From Heterotrichella gracilis (taxonomy: Eukaryota > Sar > Xanthophyceae > Tribonematales > Xanthonemataceae): a stretch of 64,000 nucleotides of DNA. Where the stretch lies: assembly GCA_032358255.1 (NCBI GenBank), contig JAULBX010025098.1, positions 1 to 64,000 on the forward strand, read 5' to 3'. Made by a program: the position numbers and the translations under genes. Positions 44,471 through 55,791 of this stretch are shown here, piece after piece. Numbering within the stretch: position 1 is the first letter of the stretch; each line of letters begins with the position of its first letter. The notes beneath the pieces are model-generated. The model was not told the origin of the DNA and did no database searches. It saw only the letters and a list, made by a program, of their open reading frames with translations.

Positions 44471-45907
44471 TTTTTTGCACGCACTTTGAGTGCAGGTTGT
44501 GTCCATGCTTCTGACAAGGACCGTAAAATGGGGTTGTTGGCAACGCCATGCTGCACGAACCTGGTGGCTTTTGCAATTTTGGGGTGCGCAATTGGCAAGT
44601 TTGTACTTCTCAGGATAGCGGTCCGTCACCAACCCTGGCAAACCCTACCCCAGGCAGGGGGTCAGTGGGGGCATATGGTGGGCAACCCACAGGCAGTGGA
44701 TGGCCACGTAGAGACTGAGAGTATGTGCTGCGCCACTTTTTGATAGAGCAAAAGCCATTTCTTTATGCAGGGGCTGGCACGCTGCACAGTGCTGCCTCTA
44801 TATGAGGGGCGGGCGCTGGTTTGCAAGCCTGGTGTAGGGTATGGCATGGTGCACGTTGTTTTGATGAGATGAACTGTGGGTGGGGTACCTGTGGGACCTT
44901 ATTTTTTCAGTGGTTTTTGCCTGGGCAGGGGATGTGGGGAGGGTATGTGTTCTGCACATTTGACGCACCTGAAACCTGGTTGGCGGTTGGGCTCACTTTA
45001 CTGACTTTTTCTGGTGAGAGCATACGGCATCAAGTAGGAAACGAATGGGAAAGTAAGAGTAGGATACCTGGATTGGGAGCACCAGGACTTTTGGGCAAAA
45101 GTAATGTTGCAATTGCCAAGCTCATGTCTAAACGCAACACTGTGGACATGGGCTTCAGGCCTTCCTTGTAACTTTTAACTGTTGAGCAGCTCCAGCCGCC
45201 ACCGATTTGCCTTCCCTCTTTCTTCCTGAACTGAGTACACTTGTTGCTGCTATAGTGTCTGGCAACTGAGGCCTGGTCGTGGCTGGAGCCACAGAGTGTT
45301 TGCACTTGTGCGGAAAGTTTGTTTGGACAGCCAGGCAATGAGCTTCCTCGGTATGGGTCAGAAACGCCAGCTGTGCAGAAGTCGGTATGCAACTGTAGAC
45401 AGTAGAAGCTTGCCAACGCTTCCACATGCAGGTGGAGCTAGCTAGGCACTGGGATTTCCCACAGGGCACAAGGCCAGTTGCGTATGTTGACACCATGCAT
45501 ATACTAGTTAGCTTTGCAGCCATGGATGCAGGGTCACGTGTAGGATGGGGAGCGTTAATCCAAGCTCAACCCCAGGGGCAGATAAAGGTTGTTGGCCAGT
45601 GGTGGGTCAATGTTGTTACAACAGCTCTGAACTGGGAGCGCATAATAAGAATACAGGAAGTCCTAAGCAGCAATAGAGAAGTTCACTCTTGGCTGAGCGT
45701 TGTTTTGCGGTGCCCCAGCGGAGCGTTCCCTCCCACACACCTGCAGCCCCCCTGCTGCAGGGCCTAAAAGAGTGACTAACTAAAAGGAAACTCGCGGGTT
45801 CTTCTCAACAAAGGCAAGCAAGCGGCGGCAAGTACACCAGCGGGATGTGCCGACGGGCGTCCCCAAAATCCCCGTGGCGGCTAGAGCTGGGTTGTTGCAC
45901 AAGGCGC
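44471..45907. other. Interval between TPR and CP29 genes; possible retroelement fossil
   Basis: No host gene supported. About 45426-45767 (plus) keeps an open frame with a weak RNase H-like look (MDAGSRVGWGALI, then GQWW). If real, it is a broken fragment of a reverse-transcribing element of the DIRS or LTR type; family and age are uncertain. The part next to 45908 should be the CP29 3' UTR. Confidence 0.3.
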
Positions 45908-47210
45908 TTAGAAGCTCTTGGCGAACTTGGCCAAGGAGCCAAGGGCACCCTCGCCCACGGACAGGGCCTGCACACCGAACCCTGCAAGGAAGGGGCCAAA
46001 CGCAGATCAGCTTTGGGTAAGGGCAATAGGTTCCAGCATAGGAGAAGTGCAGTACAACTGCCAAGCAGTAAAAAAGTAAGTGGGTGAAAAGTGGGGTGCA
46101 GGCAAGTGTACTTGGTGTGTGCAGGGATGCACAGCTAGGTGTGTCAGATTAGGGTGCATTGCTGTTGAGATGACAAGGGCGCAATTGTGTCAACTCTGTG
46201 CATACCACACTTCAAGGGGCAGGTGACTCACCAAGGAAGGCAATCATCGCAAGACGCCCGTGCTTGATCTCGGCCTCCTTGAGCTTGAATGCCCTCTCTG
46301 GGTCCTCCCCTGAGGCAAGCTTCAAGGGGTCGAACACGCCACCTGGGTAGGACCTCTTCTCGGGGTCGAGCTCCGTGTTCCTGTAGATTTCGGCTCCACC
46401 AACCAGGATGGCCTCAATCCATACCAGCTGTGTGAGGGAGAAGGGCAGGTCGAAGCCCAGGTACGAAGCGCCATCAAGCTCCACCTTGCCGGCATCAGCC
46501 CTGCATTGAACAAATGGAACATTGAGTCGAAGGCCCAAATGCGACCCAACGCCCAACAGGCTTGCAAGCTGTCTCCTAACCAAGACAATAGTACACCTTT
46601 TCACTCCCAGCCACACTTGATGCGACTGTTAGAAGGGACAGGGATGGAAGCACATGCGCAGAGTGCAGTACGGGCCAAAGCTGCATTACGACATACAAAA
46701 CAGGGCTCACCATGACACTCCGGTGGAGGCCTCAGCGACGAGGGCGCCCAGGGTGGCGAGCATGGCCCAGCGGCCGTGGATGAGCTCGGTCTCGCGGAAA
46801 CGCTGCAGGCCGAACACCTCGGAGTAGGGCTGCAGGGCGTCGGTGGACACCTCGTCCTGCACGGCAGTGAACCTGCCGATGAGGCCGCCGGCCTTGTTCT
46901 TGGCGGCGTTCTGGTCCAGCTGGTCCAGGTCAACTTGCAGGTACTCCACTGGCTTGGACAGGCCCAGGGGGTCGAAGCCACGGTCACCGGGCAGGGAGCC
47001 GTCCAGCCATCCTGGCCGGGTGGTGTTGGGCAGCCACAGGCCGGGCTCGCCCTTGGTGGCGATCTTCTTGGCCACCTTTGTCACCGCCTTCTTGACTGGC
47101 GCTGCCGCCTTCTTGATTGGCGCTGCCGCCTTCTTGACCACCTTGGTGGCACCACCCTTCTTGGTGAACAGGGCGCTCACCTTGAAGCTGGACTGCATGG
47201 TGGTCTGCAT
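45908..47210 (-). CDS. LHCB4: Chlorophyll a/b-binding protein CP29 of photosystem II
   Basis: Minor antenna protein linking light-harvesting trimers to the photosystem II core in the thylakoid. Three exons, minus strand: 47210-46711, 46500-46232, 45981-45908; 843 nt, 280 aa. The CP29 signature is complete: [55 protein letters not shown] (helix 1 chlorophyll site), [20 protein letters not shown] (helix 2), [20 protein letters not shown], and [15 protein letters not shown] (helix 3). The C-terminus matches my memory of Chlamydomonas CP29. The segment before the mature body is unusual: a run of KKAAAP and KKAV units resembling a histone H1 tail. Length is typical. Identification is firm. Confidence 0.96.
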
Positions 47211-47760
47211 CTTGGCTGGGTAACACTGCACGGGAGGCAGGCTCACAGGGTATGCAGTGCGACAAGCCCGGAGAAAGAAGCCTGCAACGCTGTGGAACAG
47301 GGTGCTTGGCCCTTGTATACGCAACTTTGTAAAAGCTTCTTGCGCAAGGCGTATCCGGTGCTGCACCAACCGGCCACGACCAGCCGAATTTGCCTCTTAT
47401 CTTCTGTGATTCGAAGGCAGATGATCCTTGGATCCACGTGGCGGCGCCACAGGGCTTGGGGGTTTATCTGATTGCGGGGGGAGAGCTGGAACATTCGACC
47501 ACGAGGAGGTGGAACACTCAGTGCTCATATGAGTGTTAAGCCACTGAGTTCCGCCGCCCAACTCGCAAAAAGTGGGCGTGGCAAAAAAGTGGCTGAAGCT
47601 TGCTCGCCCCCAAACCTGTGTCTATAACCAATGGCTGCTAGGCAGACAACGCCCTCTTTACCCTCCGTCTCGTGCTGAATTGCATCGAGCCTCGCCTACT
47701 TTTTGTCAGCCACTCGCTGTCACACCCACCCAAACACCTTATCCATAAAAACGTGACACG
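47211..47760. promoter_or_regulatory. Shared upstream region of CP29 and cold-shock genes
   Basis: 550 bp between two divergent start codons. A CCAAT box within aaccaatgg lies near 47628. It lies about 130 bp from the cold-shock ATG and 420 bp from the CP29 ATG. No clear TATA box. Co-regulation of the pair is inference. Confidence 0.45.
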
Positions 47761-48721
47761 ATGGCTCTCTCCATGAGCTTCAACATGCTGAGGACTATGC
47801 GCACCATGCGCTCACCAGCATTGGTGCTGCGCAGGGCCGTGGGCATGGAGGCCTCCTTCCAAACATCAGGTATGGTATACACCAGGCCCGTTGGTTGCCG
47901 CCCAGTTTGGGGTTTTCTTGCCCAGTGGTGGGATACACACGAAAACACACACTGACGGCGTTGTTTGCCAGCAGCCACAACCATGAAGATGAAGGGCACA
48001 GTCAAGTGGTTCAGCGACACCAAGGGCTACGGCTTCATCACACCCGAGGATGGCGGCGCTGACGTGTTCGTGCACCAGGTTCGCCCCTCCTCCGCACGGA
48101 ACCCTGCTCGCACGAAACCCACCGCCAGCAACCCGTAGCCGTGATCGCCGTCCTGCCTGCAGTGCTTGCACCTCGCTTGTGTTGTTCAAGCTTTGTGGTT
48201 CATATCGCGTTTGGCTTGCTCTTTGCCCACCTGGTTTTGCCTGCCGTGCTACACACGGTTCCGCCGTCTTGTGGAAGGGTGTGAGTGGCTGGCTGCTTTT
48301 TTCCGCCCAGACCCATAACCAACTTGTGCAATTGCTGCAGCGGAACGTGAAGAAGGATGGCTTCAGGAGTCTGCGTGAGGGAGAGACCGTGGAGTTCGAG
48401 ACCGAGGATGTCGATGGCAGGACCCGCGCTGTGGACGTGACTGGCCCCGATGGTGCACCACCAATGGTGAGCAGATATTTTGTAGCCATTCTTGCTGCTT
48501 CTTGCTGCTCAAGTTGGCGGCACCCTTCTGTCTTGTATCAAACCCTGTCTTTCCTATTCCCATATAGACTCTCTGGTTCTACACCCACATCTAGACCACT
48601 TCTAACCCTGAAACTTTGTTCCTTGCAGGGCTCTGAGTACAACCCCAACAGGGGCGGCGGTGGCGGTGGCGGTGGCAGGGGCAGGAGCGAGAAGGGCAGC
48701 TACTCTGCCTACGACTACTGA
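47761..48721 (+). CDS. Cold-shock-domain RNA-binding protein with organelle targeting peptide
   Basis: Single-stranded nucleic-acid-binding RNA chaperone. Four exons: 47761-47869, 47975-48078 (or from 47972, a NAGNAG acceptor), 48341-48466, 48629-48721; 432 nt, 143 aa. The cold-shock domain spans about residues 42-105: [20 protein letters not shown] carries RNP1 (KGYGFI), and DVFVHQ is RNP2. After it come [17 protein letters not shown] and a Gly-rich RGG-like tail ([15 protein letters not shown]). The first 37 residues ([20 protein letters not shown]...) are Met/Arg-rich without acidic residues until Glu30, as in a mitochondrial or plastid presequence. An internal Met pair at MKMKGTV could give a cytosolic form. 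Domain is firm; location is inferred. Confidence 0.9.
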
Positions 48722-49817
48722 AGCCTGCCCTGACTCCTGACAAGGACCGACAGCTGCTTTGGAGGTAGTACCCCACAGGGCAGAACAGCAACTAGGCTGT
48801 GAACCCCTTGGCCACTGGCGTGTCCTGTCACGTGTTCCAGTATGCAGTGCAGTTTTGAGCTAGCACTGTCTGGCTTTGAATTACCGTCCTGTGCAGAGGT
48901 TCTGGCACTCGTTTTGGTTGTTTTTTTGGGAGACCTTGACTGTGCGCAGTGACCCTGCTTGTTTGAGTGAAAAGCAGCCCACAAACGCGTTCAACAGCGT
49001 CTGCAAGTTATGCCTTTTCAAGTTTGTACCCTTGTACTTGATTATCAAGTTTGTGACCTACACTGATCCAGGAGGGTGTGTACAGCGGGGATGGGGGGTC
49101 CATACCCCTGGGGTTGGTGCACTATTGGCGAAGACAACAATCAAGGGTTGTAGGTGGAAAATGGTATAGGCAGTTTGCTTATTTTGCTTGCTATATTTAG
49201 GAATTCAGGCTTCTGTCTGTAACCAGAAAACTCAGCAAGTGTGCAGACTGCTTGTCTCCGTGTGAAAAGATGGCTGCTCGCTGCGGCGGCTGGGGGGGCT
49301 TAGCCCGCATCTTGTTCGCCAAACTCTGTCCTAAAGTAAAGCAGCCCTTCTACTGCTTCAGCAAATAACCCATATACCTGGCTGTGAAGCTTGGCAAAAG
49401 AAAATGGCAACACTTCTAGGCTTCTTTCACTAACCAACAGTTGGGAGGGTGGAACTGTGGGCTTCAGCCCACTAGGGTTTGCTAGGGCTTATGCCAGAGA
49501 AGGCTAGCTGTGGCATTTTGATACGGAATGAATCTGTCTGCTCAAAAGTACCTTATACAAGCGAAATAGTCATAGTCAATGCACGCTGAACACCTAACTT
49601 TGAGTGTAGTGTCTAGTTCACCTGGTGTCATGGTCAAGAGGTCTCCTCTTCAAGGAGGTCTCCTGGTGACTTCCATGCCGTGTGAAGTCTCGTGCACTAT
49701 TAGCATAGCAGTGGCCCCAGTAGGAGTGCCGACTTTTGTCATACGCCTTTCGAGATTGTTGACACTGGTCTAGGAAAACGCATGGGTTAGTTTGGCATTG
49801 ACTAGGCATTGTCCAAG
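48722..49817. other. Interval between cold-shock gene and 828-aa protein gene
   Basis: No gene seen. Should contain the cold-shock 3' UTR and the promoter of the following gene. No repeat or RNA gene recognised. Confidence 0.4.
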
Positions 49818-52800
49818 ATGGCACAGGCCCAAGGGCCCCCTGCCTCCTTGAAGCAGGGAGCGGGCTCGAACCAAAACACCAGGCTGGAGCAAAACAACCT
49901 CGAGCCACAGAGAGAACGAAACCGGCCAGTGGCGGGCATTGTCAACGGCATTGGCAATGGCGTTGCCAGCACTGCACAGGCGTTCGCCCCGTCCATTGGA
50001 ACTCGCTTGACATCTTCGGACGTGACGCTTATCCACGAGTCAGACTTCCTTCAGATGACAGCTGCTGCAAAACAGCTTGAGGAACTGCTATCACATAAGT
50101 AGGTAGAACGTGCAAATTGCTGTGGCCAGACATATATGCATGCATATGGCTTCGTACTGGTACCACCCATCTAAACTCACTGCTGTTCCTGCCTCCTGTA
50201 CTTGACAAAATACAGTCAGTATGCAGGTATTAAATGTTCAATCGATTTATTAAAAGATATTGTGCCGTTTATTATTTTTTTGGGACTGTCCTGTAGCTTG
50301 CAGAGCCTGCGATCAGCTGAAGGCGCAGTGCGGCAACGGCTGGTTCACGAGGAGGCGACCATGTTGCAACAGCTAAAACAGCAGGAGCTGAACCTCATGA
50401 AAAGGTCAGTTCTTGCAGTCATGCGGAAATAATGCAGTACAATATCAACTTTAATATATTCTAGCTACCCGATGTTGCATCCAGCCTGGAACTTGCCAAA
50501 TACAGCAACGCATGGGATATAGGTCATGAACTTATTTGCATTTTATGCTGTCCAACGGCCTCTTTCAGCATGTGCCATGTTCATGCCAACCCACGCCATG
50601 CCTTGCCATGATGTTAAGCCATGCAATGCATTGCAATGCCTTCCAGGGTCTGCAAACCCTGGGCATACATATACCTTAGCGTGCCTGGTATTGATGCCTG
50701 CGATGTCAACATGTGGATCATATCCATCCCTGTCGTTGTCAATCAGGGAGCTAGCAGTCCAGCAGCGGGAGGCGGACGTGGATCGCAAGGAGGCCAGGGT
50801 GCACAGCCTGTCGGAGGAGCTTCACCAGCAGTGGCAGCGCTACCAGGCAGCATACGAGGCGCATGCAAGGTGGGCAGTTGGGCTTTTCAACTGTGTGCGG
50901 CAGCATGCTGCATGGTTGATTGACAATCGTGCAATGACTTTTCAAATCGTACATTTCATCTTTGTGCACCAGCATGCTGCATGGTTGATTGACAATTTTG
51001 CAATGATTTTCAAGATCGTAGAGGCTTACAGGTGCGTGCTATCGTGGTGCCACCCCAGCGTGCATGCTGGCCTCACTCAACAAGCACGAGAATTGCATGA
51101 GAGTCCTTCATCTTGAAGGTTTTCATGTTTCATGATCCCACATAGGTGCATGGCCAATGACAGCCATGCCTATCATAATGATTGGCTGCATAGGTGCAGT
51201 AAGTAGCATCAAGCAAGAGAAGGCAGATCTTGTATATGGCTGTTACAATAACGTTGTCAAACGGGACTTGTCCTGCAGAGTGCGGCCAGAGCTACCGCAA
51301 GCGCAGCCATCCAGCCAACAGCACATGCCGCTTCCTCGTGACCTCCAACGCCAGCACCCGCACACTCAACAACAGCAGCAGCAGCAGCAGCAGCCGGGGG
51401 TACCACGAACCGCAGCCGCCCATTCTCCCAGTGTGGGACCTCACGGATCAACGATCAGGCACAACCTCTCCCAGCCACCACCACCTGCACAACCAAGCCT
51501 GCAGCCACAGCAACAACCGCAAGCACAAGTACCACCCCCGCCGCCACCACCACCTCCACCACCACCGCCACCACCGCCGCTGCCAACACACTCCTCCCCT
51601 GACCAGCACATCACAGGAGCATGGGCAGCAGCAGCACGCCTCCACCAAGGGGAGCATCCTATGCAAGCAGGCCCCTTTGCTCATAACCAGCAGCCACAGG
51701 CGCAAGGCAGCCCTGCTGCACCCATGCACCCGGGCCAGCATGCGCATCACATCCACTCCCAGGTGCCAGGAGCACATCCCCCACCCCCACCACCCCCAGT
51801 CCAGCGGGCACCTGCGCCGCCACAGCCACCACATGGCGTGCCGACCGCGGCACAAAGTGCGTTGCATGCGGTGCCAGCAATGCTGGACAGCGGATGGCAG
51901 GGAGTCCCGGCCTCGCCAGCTCATGCTGGCTCCGGCAACGGTGCAGTGCCAGCTGGCGGTGCCAATGGCAGTGGCCACGTGGCGCATGCTGGGCCGAGCG
52001 GGGCGACCTGCTTGCCTGGCCGGGCGCCGCCCATGAAGTTCCATCCCACGGTGAACAAGGCTAGGTGAGATATTGAGATACATTTACATGCGGCAAAGCT
52101 AGGGTTGGTGCATGTGCATCACACCACAACACCATCCATGCAATATTTCCCTTAATCCTGGCTACTATGCTGTCTTCCCTATTGGATGAAGGCAAGGGCA
52201 CATGATCCTCCATGTGGCAGGGCTGAGCCTTGTCTCACCCCAGAGGAGGAAAACTCGTTACCACCACCACATAACAGTCTTCCCAAAACCAACTATGCCA
52301 TGGAGCCCATTGTGCCATGGCAATATATGCGCATCCCTCTCGGCACCACTTACCATCCCTGGGCTTGCGTGCAGGTCTGGTGGGGACCACAGCGCGAGCC
52401 CCGCTCCCCAGCAACCCCCCCGCAGCCTCAACGGCAAGGGGGCATCGCAAGGGGGCAAAGGCAGGGGCATAGCGCCGGGGAGGGATTTCACTGGGCGGGC
52501 AGGGCAGGGCAGGGTTGTCACTCCAGTGGCAGTCAAGGCAGCAATTGAGGTTCGGCGCAAGGCACGCGATGGAGGTAAGTGGTTGTGAATCATCCCTACT
52601 CCTGCCATGCGTCCCAGCAACACAGCCATGGCACCCACCCTTATGCAGCTTGCGCCTCGCACTGCATCTAATGATTAATACGCACTTTATGCTCACGTTG
52701 GCACCCTAATCCCCATAAGAGAGTCATCCCGCCCAGGCCTCACTCCCCCTCATTGCACCCCCTCCCAGCTGGCCTTGGTGCAGCTGAGGAGCTGCTCCGC

Positions 52801-55281
52801 CACACAGCCATCTTCACGTCATCAACATTTCACCACCCACGCAGCGCACCGCACGCGCCATTCTGCACCACACGCCTTGCCGCCCATCCGCACACACACC
52901 CAGGCGCACATGTGCACATTACCCTGAACCAGGACTCTCATCCCCTTTGCAGCTGGCCTGGATGCAGCGGTGGAGCTCCTTCGCCAGACAGCAGCCGCAC
53001 AGCCCCCCCCTCCCCCTCCCCCTCCCCCTCCCTCCCCACCTCCTCCGCCCACCCAAGCCCCATCCGAGGCACCCACTGCGCCAGCGGAGGCTCCAGCGGG
53101 TGGCGCCACCACATCAGGGAGGAAGCGGCGGCGGGAGGATAGCGCTGCGCAGCGAGTGGCGGCCGCGCTGCATGACGATGCGCCCGGCCTGTTGGAGCTG
53201 CTCAAGCAACACAACCTGCTGGATGCGCTGCAGGTGGGTGGGGCGTGTAATGGAATACCCTGGTATTCTGGAGAACAATGTAAATATACCTAATAATGTA
53301 TCGTACTATACCTTAGCTATTGCTATAGCTTTTTTTGATGATGCTTGCTGCCGCTGTGGGCTGTGGGTAGCCAGGGCCCCAGGCTGACAGAATATTGATG
53401 ACCGGCCCGCCTCGGTTTGGTAGAAGCATGCTTTTGGTGGGGCATTTCCCAGGGAGGCATATATGAGCAGCAGCGTTTGTGCTAGCTGCAGGGTGCACAC
53501 TGCTTGGCCTGGCTGACGCACATGGACTGGACATTTGCACGCACTTCATGTGTTGCAGTGTGGGGCATGCGCTGGTGATTGGCTGGGAAACCTTTCTTGA
53601 TGTGTCAGTGGTGGCACGAGGAGTGGGTGTGTGGGTGGTGTGTGCATTCAGGAGGGAACGCGGCCCACCCACATGCCCAGTGCCTGTATCCTAGCCATGC
53701 TACCACCGTTCATATCCTACCACCCCGTGAAGAGGGCATGCCCATTGGCTGTGTCCCAGCTGTTTTGGCACTATTTAGGGCTTGGCATGTGAGGGTGTGC
53801 CGCCTGTCGCAGGTGCTCCAAGCTCCTGGTGAGGGTGGCGAGGGGCTGCTGGACGGGGAGGCGCAGTTCACGCAGCTGCAGGTGCGGGGCGGGGCCTGGC
53901 GTTCGCATTGTAAATTATTGACAATGCGCATGGAAAACAACTGGCCTGGAATGCAACAGGGTGAAGCTGGTGCCGTCATTGCATGTTTTCGGCCATGCAC
54001 CTGCAGTCACTCATCACACAGTGCAATTCACGGCTCTTGCGCACCGCGTTTGCTTATTGCCGAGTCACTCCCACCCCCTCAGTACTGCACCCCCCCCGCA
54101 CCCCCACCCACCCCGCATACCCCACCGCACCCGCCAGGCTGTGCTCCAAAAGCTGAGCGGCGGCAAGCCCAACCCCCACCCCTTTGTCTCCACCAAGGGC
54201 CCTGCCCTGGCCCCCGCCGACCCCACCCAGCCCCAGTACTGCCTGGAGGCGCTGCAGAGCCTGGTTGAGATAGCCGAGACCATGTGCGCGGGGGGGCAGG
54301 AGGTGCAGTGGGGCTGGTGCCGCGCCCTGCGCTCCTTTTTGTTTGTCTTCCCTGGGTGCAACCGCATGGCGCTGGAGCAGCCCGAGTACGGCCACGCCAC
54401 CTACTTCTTCGACCTGGAGGAGCCCATGCCGGTGCAGCAGCAGGTGGGTGGCATGGTCTGTGGCACAGCATTGTGGTTCACAGGTCTGGATCATGCGACA
54501 TGCTCAATGGGTGCACGGTCTGTAGGTACAGTGTGTTCCTGGCAATTGCAATGCCAAACTAGCCCCGGATTCTAACCGTACCCATCGTTTCCCCCTCACA
54601 ATGCTTTCCCCATTGCCGGCTGTACTGCATGTCAATAAGCACTCCCCCACTCTCACCCCGCCAGGTCTCCCGCCTGCTTGCTGTGCTGAGCGTGCGCAGC
54701 GTGTCCAAGGTGAACCTGCTTGAGAGCGGGCAGCTCGAGGACAGCGGCTGCTTCAGCCAGGCGGACCTGCAAGTGCTGCAGGCGGCGGGATGGAGGCAGG
54801 GGTGCGGTCTCAACACGCTGCTCAACTTCACAGGTGGGTGGTGGTGGAGGTGGTGGTGGAAGGGGGTTGGCAGGTGTGGCGCCAGGGCAGCGGCCGGAAC
54901 AAGCTGCTCCACTCCACTGGCGGAATGTGGCCTGGAGATGTATGTTATTGATCGCATGTGCGTGGGTACAGTATTCATGCCTTTATATGTGTGGGGTAAG
55001 GTGGTGGATGTACCGGTATGCCTTTCCATGTGCGCGGTTGGCTGCACAAAGTGTCGAGCGCCCCTTGCGTCATGTAAACAGAGTGCACCCGCTTGAATAT
55101 CCTGTGTGTGTGTCCAGGGGACCGCTTCCGCCACGACTACAAGGGCAAGAATGCGGGGCTGACCCAGTGGAAGGAGCGCATCAAGCAGGTGCTGCAGCAG
55201 GGCTCTCAGACTGGCAGGACGCACAAGGAGTATGACGCACCAGCGCCAGCGCAGGCGTCAGCAGTGCCAGCAGCATTATGA
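49818..55281 (+). CDS. 828-aa coiled-coil, Q/P-rich protein with conserved C-terminal domain; function unknown
   Basis: Ten exons: 49818-50098, 50297-50404, 50747-50869, 51279-52064, 52375-52574, 52953-53233, 53813-53881, 54138-54443, 54665-54833, 55118-55281; 2487 nt, in frame. Residues 95-170 form a coiled coil (EEATMLQQLKQQELNLMKR, SLSEELHQQWQRYQAAYEAH). Residues 171-435 are disordered with polyQ and a run of about 16 prolines. A basic GRKRRRED near residue 555 could be a nuclear signal. Residues 617-815 look folded: RALRSFLFVFPGCNRMALEQ, PEYGHATYFFDL, VLQAAGWRQGCGLNTLLNF, WKERIKQVLQQG. I have a vague memory of plant proteins of unknown function with a similar WRALRSFLFVFP...EYGxATYFF core, not verifiable here. 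Not a known enzyme. Confidence 0.75.
50901..51020. repeat. Tandem intronic duplication, about 70-bp period
   Basis: A 50-bp block containing agcatgctgcatggttgatt and gacaat...gcaatga occurs at 50901-50951 and 50970-51020. It lies inside intron 3 and, unlike the other duplications, contains no exon sequence. Confidence 0.85.
52761..52812 (+). repeat. Partial copy of exon 6 of the 828-aa protein gene
   Basis: A cctcccag acceptor followed by AGLGAAEELLRHTA repeats the start of the real exon at 52953 (AGLDAAVELLRQTA), 190 bp upstream. Past this point the match stops. Confidence 0.8.
54866..54935 (+). repeat. Decayed copy of the exon 9 end of the 828-aa protein gene
   Basis: Downstream of the exon ending at 54833, a ggcaggtgtggcgccaggg... 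aagctgctccact...actgg block echoes the exon end (gtctcaacacgctgctcaacttcacag) and its donor. More diverged than most copies. Confidence 0.55.
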
Positions 55282-55791
55282 TGCCCTGGGCCATGTCAGG
55301 CACTTTGCTTGCCAGCTAGACCAGTCGACTATTCAGCAGCAGCAACATGAGGTGTATCACATTACATATTGAAGCAAAAACCTGTTGTTTCATGTCAATG
55401 CCAGCATGCCATTCTGCAGCCGCAGCGCCAGCGCCATCCCGCACTGCCACCAGCCCCAACACCCTGGCCACTTCTTCACTCTCGCGACCGCTCTAAATAC
55501 CACTGCTGAGACGGATCAAGTTCCCGCGTGCTGCCGTCCCATCCATGCTGGACCTTCTGCCAACGCAGCGCAGCGCCATCCGCCCCATCATTGCTCACCC
55601 ATCCCAGGCCCACACATTCACCACCTGCCACCGCCCCCTTCCCCTCCACCCACGGATGCGCCACAGGACCCAGCGCGCGCCAGTAGCCTAATGCCCCCCC
55701 TGTTCTCACCGCCCTGGCGCTCCCCACCACTGCGCTCACGCATTTGAGGAAGGGATGCTAGCGCCAAAAATATGGCGGGGACTGGTGAGGC
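55282..55791. other. 3' flank between convergent genes
   Basis: C-rich sequence with no supported gene. Should contain the 3' UTRs of the 828-aa protein gene and of the coiled-coil gene on the other strand. Confidence 0.4.

Noticed and set aside
46776-47471. 231-codon plus-strand frame
   Set aside because: Antisense to CP29; a typical GC-rich shadow frame.
51448-52083. 211-codon minus-strand frame rich in Trp and Arg
   Set aside because: Antisense of the Q/P/H-rich exon of the 828-aa protein gene.
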